Source: Terribacillus halophilus (GTDB taxonomy: Bacteria; Bacillota; Bacilli; Bacillales; Amphibacillaceae). Taken from it: a stretch of DNA of 64,000 nt. Shown here piece by piece: positions 1 to 8,961 of this stretch. Positions within the stretch are counted from its first letter, which is position 1. Every line of letters starts with the position of its first letter. The DNA lies in the NCBI RefSeq assembly GCF_900101385.1, contig NZ_FMZB01000002.1:1-64000 (forward strand), written 5' to 3'. A program made the translations under genes and the position numbers. The notes under the pieces are model-generated. The model was given only the letters and a program-made list of their open reading frames with translations. It did not search any database and was not told the DNA's origin.

Positions 1-115
1 TTTTCTGCATAAAAAATACCCTCCAAATTGACACTTAGTTTAAGTGTACCACTTGAAGGGTGTTTTTTTATGTCCCATTTGACTAGGTTAGTCTAACTTG
101 AAGGGGAGTTTTTAT

Positions 116-781
116 TTGCCTAATTATCGTTTCACAAAAGAATTAAAACTAGAAATCATCCATGCTTGCGAATCAGCCAGTATTAAGCAGGTGGCCACAG
201 CTTATAACGTCAATCCATCCACAATAAAGAGGTGGAATCAGCGATATCGCTTGCTTGGTGAAGATGCTTTAGAAAATAAAATTATTTGGAAAACCTACAC
301 GAAAGAGATCAAACTGGCTGCCGTAAAAGATTATCTATCCGGTCAATACTCCAAGAACGAGCTACTAATAAAGTATGGAATTTCCACTGATAGCCTTCTG
401 ACAAAGTGGATAAACCTTTATACTAGTCATAGAGAATTGAAAGACAGCGGGAAAGGAAGTTTAATCTCTATGACCAAAGGGAGAAGGACGACATTTGAAG
501 AAAGGCTGGCTATCGTAAAGGAATGTCTTGATGCCGGGAAAGATTATCGGAAGACAGCTGAAAAACATCAAGTATCTTATCAACAGGTATATTCCTGGGT
601 GAAGAAGTTTTTGGCCGAGGGTGCAGAGGCTCTTCAGGATAAACGAGGATCAAATAGGGACGAGAAGCTTCTTTCTCCGGAGGAGAAAAAAGCTAAGGAA
701 CTGGAACTGGAGAATGAAAGGTTGCGTGCGGAACTTGCCTTTCTAAAAAAGCTGAAGGAATACGAAGGGAGGCGTTTCTAA
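116..781 (+). CDS. IS3-family transposase OrfA (helix-turn-helix protein)
   Basis: This is the DNA-binding subunit of an IS150-type transposase, about 221 aa. It has two helix-turn-helix blocks (PSTIKRWNQRY near the N-terminus and YQQVYSWVKKF in the second half) and ends in a leucine-zipper-like helix (ELELENERLRAELAFLKKL). I chose the TTG at 116 because AAGGGGAG lies at 101-108; the upstream TTG at 98 would overlap that ribosome site. The product recognises the terminal repeats alone or as the N-terminal half of the OrfAB fusion. The A AAA AAG heptamer at 745-751 near its 3' end is the expected place for -1 slippage into OrfB. Confidence 0.85.
   Translation: MPNYRFTKELKLEIIHACESASIKQVATAYNVNPSTIKRWNQRYRLLGEDALENKIIWKTYTKEIKLAAVKDYLSGQYSKNELLIKYGISTDSLLTKWINLYTSHRELKDSGKGSLISMTKGRRTTFEERLAIVKECLDAGKDYRKTAEKHQVSYQQVYSWVKKFLAEGAEALQDKRGSNRDEKLLSPEEKKAKELELENERLRAELAFLKKLKEYEGRRF
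745..751 (+). promoter_or_regulatory. -1 programmed frameshift site A AAA AAG
   Basis: OrfA codons here read CTA AAA AAG, giving a perfect A_AAA_AAG heptamer. A -1 shift enters the OrfB frame, which continues without a stop through to 1650. This is the standard expression control of IS3-family transposases. Confidence 0.8.
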
Positions 782-819
782 AGCTGCCGCCAATAGAGAA
801 ATATACCCTGCTTCAAGAA

Positions 820-1650
820 GTGATAGCCGAGGGGTTTTCCACTCAACTCGTTTGTGAGATAGCTGGAATCGCAAGGTCGAGTTATTATAAGTGGCTAAAA
901 CGGGTTGACACCCCCCTAGATATCGAAAACATGGTCATTGAAGAGGAAATGCGTCGATTGCACACGGAACATAATGGTATCTATGGATACCGTCGCATGA
1001 GACTGTACATCCAAAAATTCATGAAGAAACCTATTAATCATAAGCGCATCTATCGCCTGATGAATAAGGCAAAGCTAGTCTGTGTCATACGAAAGAAAAG
1101 ACCTGCCTTTATTAAATCTACTCCTCTCTATACTGCGGAGAATATCTTAAATCGTGAATTCCAGGCAAGCGCACCAAACAAGAAGTGGGCAACGGATGTA
1201 ACCGAGATGAAATACGGAAACAAGAAGCTGTACCTCAGTGCCATCTTGGATCTATGTGACGGGTCTATCGTCAACTATGTTTATTCTAAATTGAATAATA
1301 ATGGTTTAGTCATGAACACCATAGATGGTGCACTGGAGAAAGAACCACAAGCCACTCCCCTTCTACATAGTGATCGTGGCTTCCAATACACTTCGCATGC
1401 ATTCAAAAGAAGGATAGATACACAAGGTATGACACACAGTATGTCAAGAGTGGGGCGCTGCATTGATAACGGACCAATGGAGTCATTTTGGGGTGCGCTA
1501 AAAACTGAAATGTATTATTTAAAGAAGTTTTCTACATATGAAGAACTGGCTTCAGCTATCGATAATTATATTCATTTCTACAATACAAAAAGATTACAAG
1601 AAAAAAGAGAAGGCCTTAGCCCCCTCGAATACAGGGCTAAAGCCTTCTAA
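820..1650 (+). CDS. IS3-family transposase OrfB (DDE integrase domain)
   Basis: This is the catalytic rve-type domain. Counting from the GTG at 820, the triad is D126 (WATDVTEM), D185 (LHSDRGFQY) and E221 (NGPMESFWGALK). The last two are 35 residues apart, as expected for DD(35)E enzymes. An IS3-type HTH/linker (HNGIYGYRRM) precedes it. The frame is open upstream across the slippery site at 745-751, so the functional protein is most likely an OrfAB fusion made by -1 frameshifting rather than initiation at GTG 820. No key residue is missing. Confidence 0.88.
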   Translation: MIAEGFSTQLVCEIAGIARSSYYKWLKRVDTPLDIENMVIEEEMRRLHTEHNGIYGYRRMRLYIQKFMKKPINHKRIYRLMNKAKLVCVIRKKRPAFIKSTPLYTAENILNREFQASAPNKKWATDVTEMKYGNKKLYLSAILDLCDGSIVNYVYSKLNNNGLVMNTIDGALEKEPQATPLLHSDRGFQYTSHAFKRRIDTQGMTHSMSRVGRCIDNGPMESFWGALKTEMYYLKKFSTYEELASAIDNYIHFYNTKRLQEKREGLSPLEYRAKAF

Positions 1651-1843
1651 CTATCTTTATTATTTCCACTGTCTACTTGACAGGGGGCAGTTCACGAGGA
1701 AGGCCTTTCATCATTTTTTCTTCTTTAGATTTGATTCATTACTGTAGCGGCTGGTAATCTGCTTATCCGAGTTATCTTTAATCCCAAAAAGATTTTTCGG
1801 GATCAGCTGTGATGACGGCAGCCGGAAAATTGTCAGCCTTGTC

Positions 1844-4051
1844 TTACTTGGTTCTATATTTCATGCGTCGGTTCCTTGCATACAGAATGACACCAGCAGC
1901 GGTCAAAGCTAGCCCTGCCGCCACTATATTCCCTATTGGAGAAGCAGTATCCGGCAGACGCTGACCTTCTTTATCTGGATGATCTTGATTTTTATCTTTA
2001 TCTGACTCTTGCCCTACACTTTCTGCAGTCTTATAAGTAAGTGTGATTTCTTCTGCCTCCTTTTCGGGTTCTTCAAGCTTTGGATTCTGTACTCCATCAG
2101 TCTTCTTTTCCTCCGGAGAGACTTCCGGCGCATGGAGTAGGTTTTGATCAAATTGCTCGCCATTAACAGAAAGGTCTAACAGAAATTCATCTTTCGTGTC
2201 ATACAATTCAACTAGAAGTGTCTGTTTGCCAATATCGGTGATCTGGGAAAGCTCCTCGATTGTCACTTCCCTTTCTTCATCACCATCCATTAGATAGAAC
2301 TTTGCTTTGAGCTGGAATAATTCAATGAAGTCATACCACAAAGACACCAATTCTTCTCTCTGTCCTTCATCCAGATCATTTAGACTCTCAAAATCACCTA
2401 TAGCCTTTGCACGTTCATTCAGTGACGCAATCTCATCAATAGTGTCATCTGAAATACTGCCCAGCACAGACTCCAGATGATCGTATAGCTTCCTGCCTTC
2501 CTCTTTGCTGATACCCATTTCTTGTAAAGCAGAGGATGTTTGATCCCAATATGTGTCAAAATCATTACTGCCCTTTCTGTAGACATAGTCCGTCAGTTCT
2601 TCCACGTTTTCAAAGTCGGCCAGTGTCATATCATCAGCTGCCAGCAGCTGGTCAAATTCATCACGGCTTAAGCCCATGTTCTCCAACAGGACATATACAG
2701 AAACTTCATTAACATCTTGATACATTATGTCATCGATTTTGCCCATGTTTGTATAGCTGTATAAGTCAAAGCCGCTTGCTGCAAACAAATCAGCTAACTC
2801 TTCCAATGCCATATCAAGTTCATCAGCTAGTGCCTGTAATTCCTCTGCCGGCACACTTTCTTCCGCCTCATCCTGTGGGCTATTGCCTTCCGCCGGATCT
2901 GATACAAGCTCATCAGTACTTTCCGGAGCAGGGTATTGAATCATTCCATAACCATACAGCCCATCACGGCCCTCCTGGCCAAGATCCGTGCTATATTGCT
3001 GCAGACGCTGCCGCAATTGTGCATTTGTATCAGCCGGAAACTGCTGCTTCAAAATAGCAAGCATGGCAGAGACATGGGATGTTGCCTGGGATGTCCCGCT
3101 CATCACTCCATAATCAGCGCCAGGTAATGTACTTTGGATATCTGCTCCTGGAGCTGCAAACTCCACTTCATCCCCAACCGAGGAAAACGAGGTGATATTA
3201 TTGTTCGAGTCGGTGGCGGATACCGCAATGACAGGCTCATAAGCAGCAGGATAATCCACTGGATGGCCAGCTCCTTCATTACCACTTGCAGCCACTAACA
3301 AAATACCAGCTTGATAAGCCTTTCCCACTGCATCCTCCAATGTATCGCTTTTATCTGCTGTTCCCATGCTTAGATTAATAATGTCCATGTTTTGCGTAAT
3401 GGCCCAGTCTATTCCTTTTAACAAATCGGAAAGATATCCTTCACCGGTCTCATCCAGCACTTTGACGGCATAAAGATCAGCATCCGGCGCTATACCATCT
3501 ATCCCTTTTCCATCGTGCTTTGCTCCGATGATACCAGCTACATGTGTGCCATGGCCCTCATCATCTTCATAAGAAGTAGTATAATCGACGGCCGAAAACC
3601 CTCCGGTTATTTCTAAATCCGCATGCGGGTATATGCCGCTGTCCATGATAGCTATCTTCACGCCATTGCCAGTCAGCCCATCTTCCCAAGCCATAGGAGC
3701 ATGGATGGATGCAAGATTCCACTGTTCCAGGGCTGTGGCTTGCGAAGTTTGACTTTCACCATTATCCGCAATACGGATTTTACTATCAGGTTCCACATAT
3801 TTAATATCAGGGTCTTGCTTCAATTCATCGATCGTTTCTGTATCTGCAGATATGGCAGCAGCTGATAAGTGGTCATACTGCTCCTCCACTGCAGCACTGC
3901 TGTCCTGAATTGCTTTTTCACCCTTTTCGTTTTCATAAACGACGACCATCTGTTTTTCTTCTTCCGCATATACATTCTCCGTCGGTAACTGGAAGATAAA
4001 ACCAGCCAACAACAAAACAATGATACGCTGCATTACTAAAAGCTTATTCAT
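1844..4051 (-). CDS. Subtilisin-like serine protease with acidic LPDTA wall-anchor region
   Basis: A 735-aa exported protease. It has a signal peptide at about 1-29 (cut near VYAEEE) and an I9-type propeptide at about 30-95. A peptidase S8 domain at about 115-375 carries D137 (MDSGIYPH), H167 (GHGTHVAG), N258 (AASGNEG) and S321 (SGTSQATSH). Residues 376-690 are strongly acidic and contain repeated helical segments such as ENMGLSRDEFDQLLAADDMT. The end is a sorting signal: LPDTA at 699-703, a hydrophobic helix and a basic tail. LPXTA motifs are substrates of class D sortases in Bacillus (YfkN of B. subtilis has LPDTA). The acidic half recalls the family called processed acidic surface protein, so this looks like a fusion of that family to a protease. 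No sortase gene is in the window. It is a single gene divergent from the lipoprotein at 4318. Confidence 0.85.
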   Translation of the reverse strand: MNKLLVMQRIIVLLLAGFIFQLPTENVYAEEEKQMVVVYENEKGEKAIQDSSAAVEEQYDHLSAAAISADTETIDELKQDPDIKYVEPDSKIRIADNGESQTSQATALEQWNLASIHAPMAWEDGLTGNGVKIAIMDSGIYPHADLEITGGFSAVDYTTSYEDDEGHGTHVAGIIGAKHDGKGIDGIAPDADLYAVKVLDETGEGYLSDLLKGIDWAITQNMDIINLSMGTADKSDTLEDAVGKAYQAGILLVAASGNEGAGHPVDYPAAYEPVIAVSATDSNNNITSFSSVGDEVEFAAPGADIQSTLPGADYGVMSGTSQATSHVSAMLAILKQQFPADTNAQLRQRLQQYSTDLGQEGRDGLYGYGMIQYPAPESTDELVSDPAEGNSPQDEAEESVPAEELQALADELDMALEELADLFAASGFDLYSYTNMGKIDDIMYQDVNEVSVYVLLENMGLSRDEFDQLLAADDMTLADFENVEELTDYVYRKGSNDFDTYWDQTSSALQEMGISKEEGRKLYDHLESVLGSISDDTIDEIASLNERAKAIGDFESLNDLDEGQREELVSLWYDFIELFQLKAKFYLMDGDEEREVTIEELSQITDIGKQTLLVELYDTKDEFLLDLSVNGEQFDQNLLHAPEVSPEEKKTDGVQNPKLEEPEKEAEEITLTYKTAESVGQESDKDKNQDHPDKEGQRLPDTASPIGNIVAAGLALTAAGVILYARNRRMKYRTK

Positions 4052-4317
4052 TTGCCAATATTCCTCTCCACCATAGAATCCTGCTATTTATATCGGTATA
4101 AATCAAGCAACATAAAATGCAATGCACCAATTTCTCAGATTACTAGTAAGAGATTAGTATTTTTAACTCATTTTTCAAGAATTCGGCAACTTACGTGATT
4201 TATTTCAGTAAAATAGGGTAGGGTTCAACAAATAATTACATAATTTCACAAACGCAGTGGATGCTGGACGGCTATCCTGTTACTAGCATAAGTGGTACTG
4301 CAGAAAGGAGCAAAAAA

Positions 4318-5433
4318 GTGAAAAAAATATGGCTAATGGTTTTACTGTTATCAATCTTGCTTGTATTAGGAGCTTGCAGCCATGGCGGAGCCGCGAGAGA
4401 GTCCGCAGAAGTAGAGAAAAAACCAGTACTTATAAATGGAGAATTGGAGCGCAGAACAGGCAGTGATGTGGAAATCATGTATCATAATGAAGATCCGAAT
4501 ATAACCTTCCAGCAAGGAGATGTCACTTTTACTGTTGATAAATATCAAGTATCGTATGCTCCGGACATTATCTTCCCCGCTGACAAAGAAGGTGGGAAAA
4601 TTTATATAGTGAGCCTGCAGACAATTGTTGAAAATCAATCAGGAGAGACCGCTGTAATCAGGCCTCCTTTCATAGAACATGGAGAAAATATTGATTTTCA
4701 TTATATTGACAATTCTTATCTTGCCGATGAAAGCATTCTCTTTCCAGATACCTTGGATCTATCGCTTCAGAACGGTGAGAAACGGAGTGGAATTTTAGAA
4801 TATGTATTGACTCAAGAAGAATTAAAATCAATGGAAAACGCTCATGTTCGCTATTCTGCCCCAGTGGTAACAATAGGTGATAAAGAAGAGACATCATCAT
4901 TTATCCAAGACGTTCCTCTTGCTTTAAATGAACAGTCAGAAGAAGCCGTGAAGGCCCAAAATGAAATGTATCCTGATCGCAGTATTCAGGACGGATTCGT
5001 GACGGATAAGGAATTACTTTCACAATCGTCAATTGAAAAGAAAATAGGAGACGAAATACAACTGAATGTAAGAGGAGCTCAATTCACTCGGATACAGCCC
5101 GCACCAGATGCCAATCTTATTGATTTTTACAATGCTTCCAGCCTTACTGCCTTAACGCTGGATATCGACATAAAAAATAATACAGCAGATCCATTCGATC
5201 CTGCTTATATAGGTGCCACTCTGCATACCGATGATAATATGTATTTCGATGAGATTTTACTAAGCAATGGCGACCTTGAAATCTCTCCTGATGATTCAGG
5301 TAAGTATTATTTGACTGTTCTAATGGAGAACAAAGATTACCAGACAATAGAGCAGTTCGACTTAGATTTGAGCGTATATAAAGAAGATGGACACCCACTG
5401 GAAGAAGCAACATTAAAAATACCAAAAGAATAG
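4318..5433 (+). CDS. Hypothetical lipoprotein
   Basis: The GTG at 4318 is chosen because GAAAGGAG lies just upstream and it directly yields a lipoprotein signal ending in the lipobox LVLGAC. A longer in-frame ATG at 4261 would bury the signal peptide. The mature part (about 350 aa) is hydrophilic and predicted mainly beta. It seems to have two related halves built around segments like VTFTVDKYQVSYAPDIIF and IQLNVRGAQFTRIQPAPD, each followed by conserved-looking polar beta stretches. This layout is typical of extracellular DUF4352/DUF5068-like lipoproteins, but I do not recognise a specific family or function. It is probably anchored on the outer face of the membrane. It is a single gene ended by the hairpin at 5462-5506. 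Confidence 0.75.
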   Translation: MKKIWLMVLLLSILLVLGACSHGGAARESAEVEKKPVLINGELERRTGSDVEIMYHNEDPNITFQQGDVTFTVDKYQVSYAPDIIFPADKEGGKIYIVSLQTIVENQSGETAVIRPPFIEHGENIDFHYIDNSYLADESILFPDTLDLSLQNGEKRSGILEYVLTQEELKSMENAHVRYSAPVVTIGDKEETSSFIQDVPLALNEQSEEAVKAQNEMYPDRSIQDGFVTDKELLSQSSIEKKIGDEIQLNVRGAQFTRIQPAPDANLIDFYNASSLTALTLDIDIKNNTADPFDPAYIGATLHTDDNMYFDEILLSNGDLEISPDDSGKYYLTVLMENKDYQTIEQFDLDLSVYKEDGHPLEEATLKIPKE

Positions 5434-5461
5434 CCTCATTTGCAGAAAATATAAGAAATAT

Positions 5462-5506
5462 GCAAGCAGCCTACATCATTCATTAATGTTGCTGCTTGCT
5501 TTTTTG
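5462..5506 (+). terminator. Intrinsic terminator after the lipoprotein gene
   Basis: Stem GCAAGCAGC / GCTGCTTGC with an AT-rich interior, followed by TTTTTT. It is also close to the end of the converging sulP gene. Confidence 0.8.
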
Positions 5507-5526
5507 TTAGTTTTTTTACATCACCC

Positions 5527-7116
5527 TTATGAGGTACAAATTCGGACAGCTTCCTCCCGTTTGCTCACAGTGTACGCTTCCCCAACCTTGGCAAGCAGGC
5601 CGGTTTTATGAAGCAATCGTTCCGGCTGACCATGCACACCGAGAAAGAGCAATTGTTTATCGGCGGCTTCATAATGGTCAACGAGCTTATGCAAAGCTGC
5701 TTCGGCGGATGTATCCATATAGGAAACTTTCTGCATATCCAGGATGAGGGAGTCTGGCTCCTCCTCCATCGTCTTTTCCACCACTTCTTCCAAGATGTCG
5801 GTCGATCCGAAGAATAGCGGACCTTCGAACTGCCACATCCGCACCCCGTCGGTTTCTTTGACCTGGATTTGTTCGTCTTTAACGAAGAGTACGGTGCTCA
5901 TACGTTTGACAAAAACGACAAAGGCAAGCAGCAAACCACAGCCAACACCGACTGTCAAATCGGCAAGTACTGTCAACGCAAAGGTGACAATTAAGATGAA
6001 TGAATCAAACGTCCGCATCCGGATTATATGAGCTACTTCCTTCCGCTCGCTCATATTCCAGGCGACAACCATAAGAATCGGCGCCATGCTGGCGAGTGGG
6101 ATTGCAGAAGCAAATGGTGCAAACAGAAGCAGGATGATCAAGACAAAAGCACAATGCACCACACCGGAGACAGGAGAGTAAGCGTTGCTCCGTATATTCG
6201 TTGCTGTCCGGGCAATCGCTCCCGTGGCTGGAATACCCCCAAAAAGCGGAACAGCAATATTCGCTACCCCTTGTCCGACTAGCTCCCGGTTGCTGTGATG
6301 CTTTGTTTTTGCCATATTATCAGCAACTGTTGCAGACAAAAGTGATTCCACACCGCCCAACAAGGCAATCGCAATTGCAGATGGCAACAAGTAAATGATC
6401 TTGTCCAACGTGAAAGCGGGTAACTGGAGCTGCGGCAGCTGACTCGGTATATCCCCGTACACACTGCCGATGGTAGCTACCTGCCCATGGAAAAAGAGCA
6501 CTGCCACAACCGTCGATAAAATCAAACCTATAAGCGCCCCCGGTACTTTCGGCAGGAGTTTTGGCGTAAGGAGGATGGCAGCAAGAGATACAGCCGCAAT
6601 GATAAGGCTGTAGACATTGATTGTATCCACGGCCGCAAACAGCGCTTGCATCTTCTGAAGGAAGCCTTCTTCTTGCTCTGCTTGTATGCCTGTGAAATTC
6701 CCGATTTGCCCAGTAAAGATAATAACAGCGATTCCGGCCGTAAACCCGACTACTACTGGCCGCGGGATGAATTTTATCAAGCTGCCAAGCTTGAGCAGAC
6801 CGAGTATGACAAGCAATACCCCAGCCATCATGCCTGCCAGCAATAGGTCCTGATAGCCAAATTGAATGACAACCCCTAAAAGAATTGGAACAAATGCACC
6901 CGTCGGTCCGCCGATTTGAAATCTCGATCCGCCCAGCAATGAAATAAGCAGACCACCGATGATGACTGTATACAGTCCATATTCGGGATTGACACCCGAT
7001 GCGATAGCAAAGGACATCCCAAGCGGTATGGCGACGACTCCGACAATGATCCCCGCAATGATATCCCTGCGCAGCGCTTGCATATTATAGCCACTGTATC
7101 TTCCAAGTCTTTTCAT
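5527..7116 (-). CDS. SulP-family anion permease with STAS domain
   Basis: A 529-aa membrane transporter. The first ~400 residues hold the hydrophobic SulP core, with the conserved start YNMQALRRDIIAGIIVGVVAIP and a central segment GGIPATGAIARTATNIRS. A cytoplasmic STAS domain follows (about 425-520; SLILDMQKVSYMDTSAEAAL). The family moves sulfate, bicarbonate or dicarboxylates; the substrate cannot be told here, since no sulfate-assimilation or carbonic-anhydrase gene is adjacent. The start at 7116 follows GGGGG about 10 nt upstream. It stands alone, divergent from czrA. Confidence 0.9.
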   Translation of the reverse strand: MKRLGRYSGYNMQALRRDIIAGIIVGVVAIPLGMSFAIASGVNPEYGLYTVIIGGLLISLLGGSRFQIGGPTGAFVPILLGVVIQFGYQDLLLAGMMAGVLLVILGLLKLGSLIKFIPRPVVVGFTAGIAVIIFTGQIGNFTGIQAEQEEGFLQKMQALFAAVDTINVYSLIIAAVSLAAILLTPKLLPKVPGALIGLILSTVVAVLFFHGQVATIGSVYGDIPSQLPQLQLPAFTLDKIIYLLPSAIAIALLGGVESLLSATVADNMAKTKHHSNRELVGQGVANIAVPLFGGIPATGAIARTATNIRSNAYSPVSGVVHCAFVLIILLLFAPFASAIPLASMAPILMVVAWNMSERKEVAHIIRMRTFDSFILIVTFALTVLADLTVGVGCGLLLAFVVFVKRMSTVLFVKDEQIQVKETDGVRMWQFEGPLFFGSTDILEEVVEKTMEEEPDSLILDMQKVSYMDTSAEAALHKLVDHYEAADKQLLFLGVHGQPERLLHKTGLLAKVGEAYTVSKREEAVRICTS

Positions 7117-7530
7117 TTCATCACTACCCCCTTTTTGTTGTCACCTTGCCTTTTTCCATTGCATACATTGCAAGAAGCTTCAGAGCTCCAACCTCCCCCA
7201 CAGATTCGTTGGCTATAAGTATTCGACAAATGCCGATATTTGTATATCGTACCCATTGGCTATAAATCTTGCCATTCTCATAAAAGAACGCTTGCTTTGT
7301 TTAGTTTGTTAATACTAACTATCATCCTGCCTCTATAGAGCCGGATACGTAAAATCCTAGTAAATAACGTCAGATAAAGACCGCTTTGTAAAATGTTTAT
7401 TGGCATTTTGTTTGGAAGATACTTTTTTCCTAACTCCTTCTGCCTGTTACTTATCGCATAGCTAATACGCAGCCATCATGCTATTCTCCTCTTTTGAGTA
7501 ATAGAATTCTTATAAATGAAAGAAACATTA
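7117..7530. other. Intergenic stretch between sulP and czrA
   Basis: About 410 nt without a convincing reading frame, RNA gene or hairpin terminator. It must hold the sulP promoter on the minus strand, but I see no clear consensus boxes. The czr promoter and operator follow it. Confidence 0.5.
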
Positions 7531-7532
7531 GA

Positions 7533-7579
7533 ATTTGCTTAGAATATTTATATATGCTAATATATGCATATAAGCAAAT
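7533..7579 (+). promoter_or_regulatory. czrA-czcD promoter with CzrA operator
   Basis: A sigma-A promoter is visible: TTGCTT (7535-7540), 17-nt spacer, TAATAT (7558-7563). It is enclosed in a perfect 9-nt inverted repeat, ATTTGCTTA (7533-7541) and TAAGCAAAT (7571-7579). Inside are repeated TATATGC half-sites. ArsR/SmtB repressors bind AT-rich inverted repeats over the promoter and release with Zn(II), so this is the likely autoregulatory operator. Confidence 0.7.
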
Positions 7580-7596
7580 AAGAGGAGCGTCTGCAT

Positions 7597-7905
7597 ATGA
7601 AGTATGATACACATTCGGAACTGACGGAAGAGCGATTGACACATGTTTCGCAGATCTTCAAAGCACTCGGTGATCCGACACGCATACGAATCCTGCACTT
7701 GCTGCTCGATCGGGAATGCAGCGTCAATGAGATTGCTGAGAAGCTGGAGATGAATCAATCCACCGTCTCTCATCAGCTGAGCTCGATGAAAAAGATCCGG
7801 CTCGTCAAATCGAGACGGGAAGGCACGACAATCTATTATTCACATGATGACAAACACGTCATCGATTTACTGACTGAAGCTATCAACCACGCCTGCCATA
7901 ATTAA
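7597..7905 (+). CDS. czrA: ArsR/SmtB-family zinc-responsive repressor CzrA
   Basis: A 102-aa winged-helix repressor with the ArsR signature [16 protein letters not shown] and recognition helix [14 protein letters not shown]. The C-terminal helix carries a D-x-H...H-x-x-H pattern ([18 protein letters not shown]), the alpha-5 interfacial Zn/Co site of CzrA-type sensors. There is no CVC motif, so arsenic or cadmium sensing of the ArsR/CadC kind is unlikely. It is cotranscribed with czcD 18 nt downstream, with AGAGGAG before the ATG. Confidence 0.9.
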   Translation: MKYDTHSELTEERLTHVSQIFKALGDPTRIRILHLLLDRECSVNEIAEKLEMNQSTVSHQLSSMKKIRLVKSRREGTTIYYSHDDKHVIDLLTEAINHACHN

Positions 7906-7923
7906 TCTATCGGAGGAATATGT

Positions 7924-8889
7924 ATGGGACACGGACATGCACACGATCATGGACATGGTCATCATCACCACGGACACAATGCGAATAAGAAAGCTTTATT
8001 GATCAGTTTTATTCTTACGGCGGGATTCATGCTGGTGGAGGCCATCGGCGGCTTCCTGACGAACAGTCTTGCTTTACTTTCGGATGCAGGACATATGCTT
8101 AGTGATGCTGTATCACTTGGCGTCGGCCTGTTTGCTTTCATACTCGGTGAGCGAGTAGCCAATTACAGCAAGACATACGGTTATAAACGATTCGAGATAC
8201 TGGCTGCGCTTTTCAACGGCGTCACCTTGATCCTCGTCTCCCTTTATATTTTTTACGAGGCCGTCCAGCGTTTCCGTGAGCCTGCCGAAATAGCATCGGG
8301 TGGCATGCTGATCATTGCCATTATCGGCTTCCTCGTCAACGTCCTGGTCGCCTGGATCCTGATGCGCGGTGATACGAGTGAGAATTTGAATGTACGCGCA
8401 GCCTTCTTGCATGTAATTGGCGATTTGCTCGGTTCAGTCGGTGCGATAGCTGCTGCATTGCTCGTCCTTTTGTTCGGGTGGAATTGGGCTGATCCAGTTG
8501 CAAGTGTCATCGTTGCTGCCCTGGTGATCACGAGTGGCTGGCGGGTTACGAATGATGCCATTCATGTACTGATGGAAGGAACACCAAGAAATGTTGAAAT
8601 GCAAAAAATCATCGATTGTATCGAAAAGGCACCAGGTATAATCTCCATTCATGATTTGCATGTGTGGAGCATCACCAGCGGACAGAATGCCCTTTCCTGT
8701 CATGCAGTAGTACAAGGTGACTTGCTGGTCGAACAAAGCCAGGTAATGCTGCGCAAAATCGAGCATGATCTGGAGCATCTGGGAATCGGTCATGTGACCA
8801 TCCAGATGGAGACTGCTTCCCATACACATGAAGAATCACTCATGTGCCAGCACGATGCGGACGCTCATACACATATTCACGCGCATTGA
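7924..8889 (+). CDS. czcD: Cation diffusion facilitator, Zn/Cd/Co efflux CzcD
   Basis: A 321-aa CDF transporter with six membrane helices exchanging metal for protons. The N-terminus is histidine-rich (GHGHAHDHGHGHHHHGHN), as is the C-terminus (HTHEESLMCQHDADAHTHIHAH). Helix II contains SDAGHMLSDA and helix V HVIGDLLGS, the H/D positions of the transport site. The cytoplasmic domain includes HDLHVWSITSG, the usual CDF dimer metal site. It is the second gene of the czrA operon, with GGAGG before the ATG. Confidence 0.93.
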   Translation: MGHGHAHDHGHGHHHHGHNANKKALLISFILTAGFMLVEAIGGFLTNSLALLSDAGHMLSDAVSLGVGLFAFILGERVANYSKTYGYKRFEILAALFNGVTLILVSLYIFYEAVQRFREPAEIASGGMLIIAIIGFLVNVLVAWILMRGDTSENLNVRAAFLHVIGDLLGSVGAIAAALLVLLFGWNWADPVASVIVAALVITSGWRVTNDAIHVLMEGTPRNVEMQKIIDCIEKAPGIISIHDLHVWSITSGQNALSCHAVVQGDLLVEQSQVMLRKIEHDLEHLGIGHVTIQMETASHTHEESLMCQHDADAHTHIHAH

Positions 8890-8920
8890 AAAAGACGAGG
8901 ATGATACCCTCGTCTTTTTT
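8888..8920. terminator. Bidirectional terminator between czcD and the converging gene
   Basis: AAAAAGACGAGG ATGATA CCCTCGTCTTTTTT: a strong stem with an A run on one side and a T run on the other. Confidence 0.85.
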
Positions 8921-8961
8921 ATGCGGAAGGGACAGAACCAATGTCTAGCTGTGATTACTCA

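Larger units (their letters stand above)
6..1694 (+). mobile_element. IS3-family (IS150-like) insertion sequence
   Basis: The element has two overlapping frames (HTH OrfA, DDE OrfB) flanked by related ends. The right end read inwards from 1694 begins TGAACTGCCCCCTGTCAAG. The left end at about 6-30 carries CCCTCCAAATTGACA, which aligns to CCCTGTCAAGTAGACA with one gap. The outermost bases of the left end diverge, so the left tip is uncertain by about 5 nt, and I could not confirm a target duplication. Both frames are intact and the frameshift signal is perfect, so the copy could be active. Confidence 0.85.

Noticed and set aside
1-1700. Target-site duplication flanking the IS element
   Set aside because: The bases outside the best-guess ends do not match; the left tip is uncertain, so I do not claim one.
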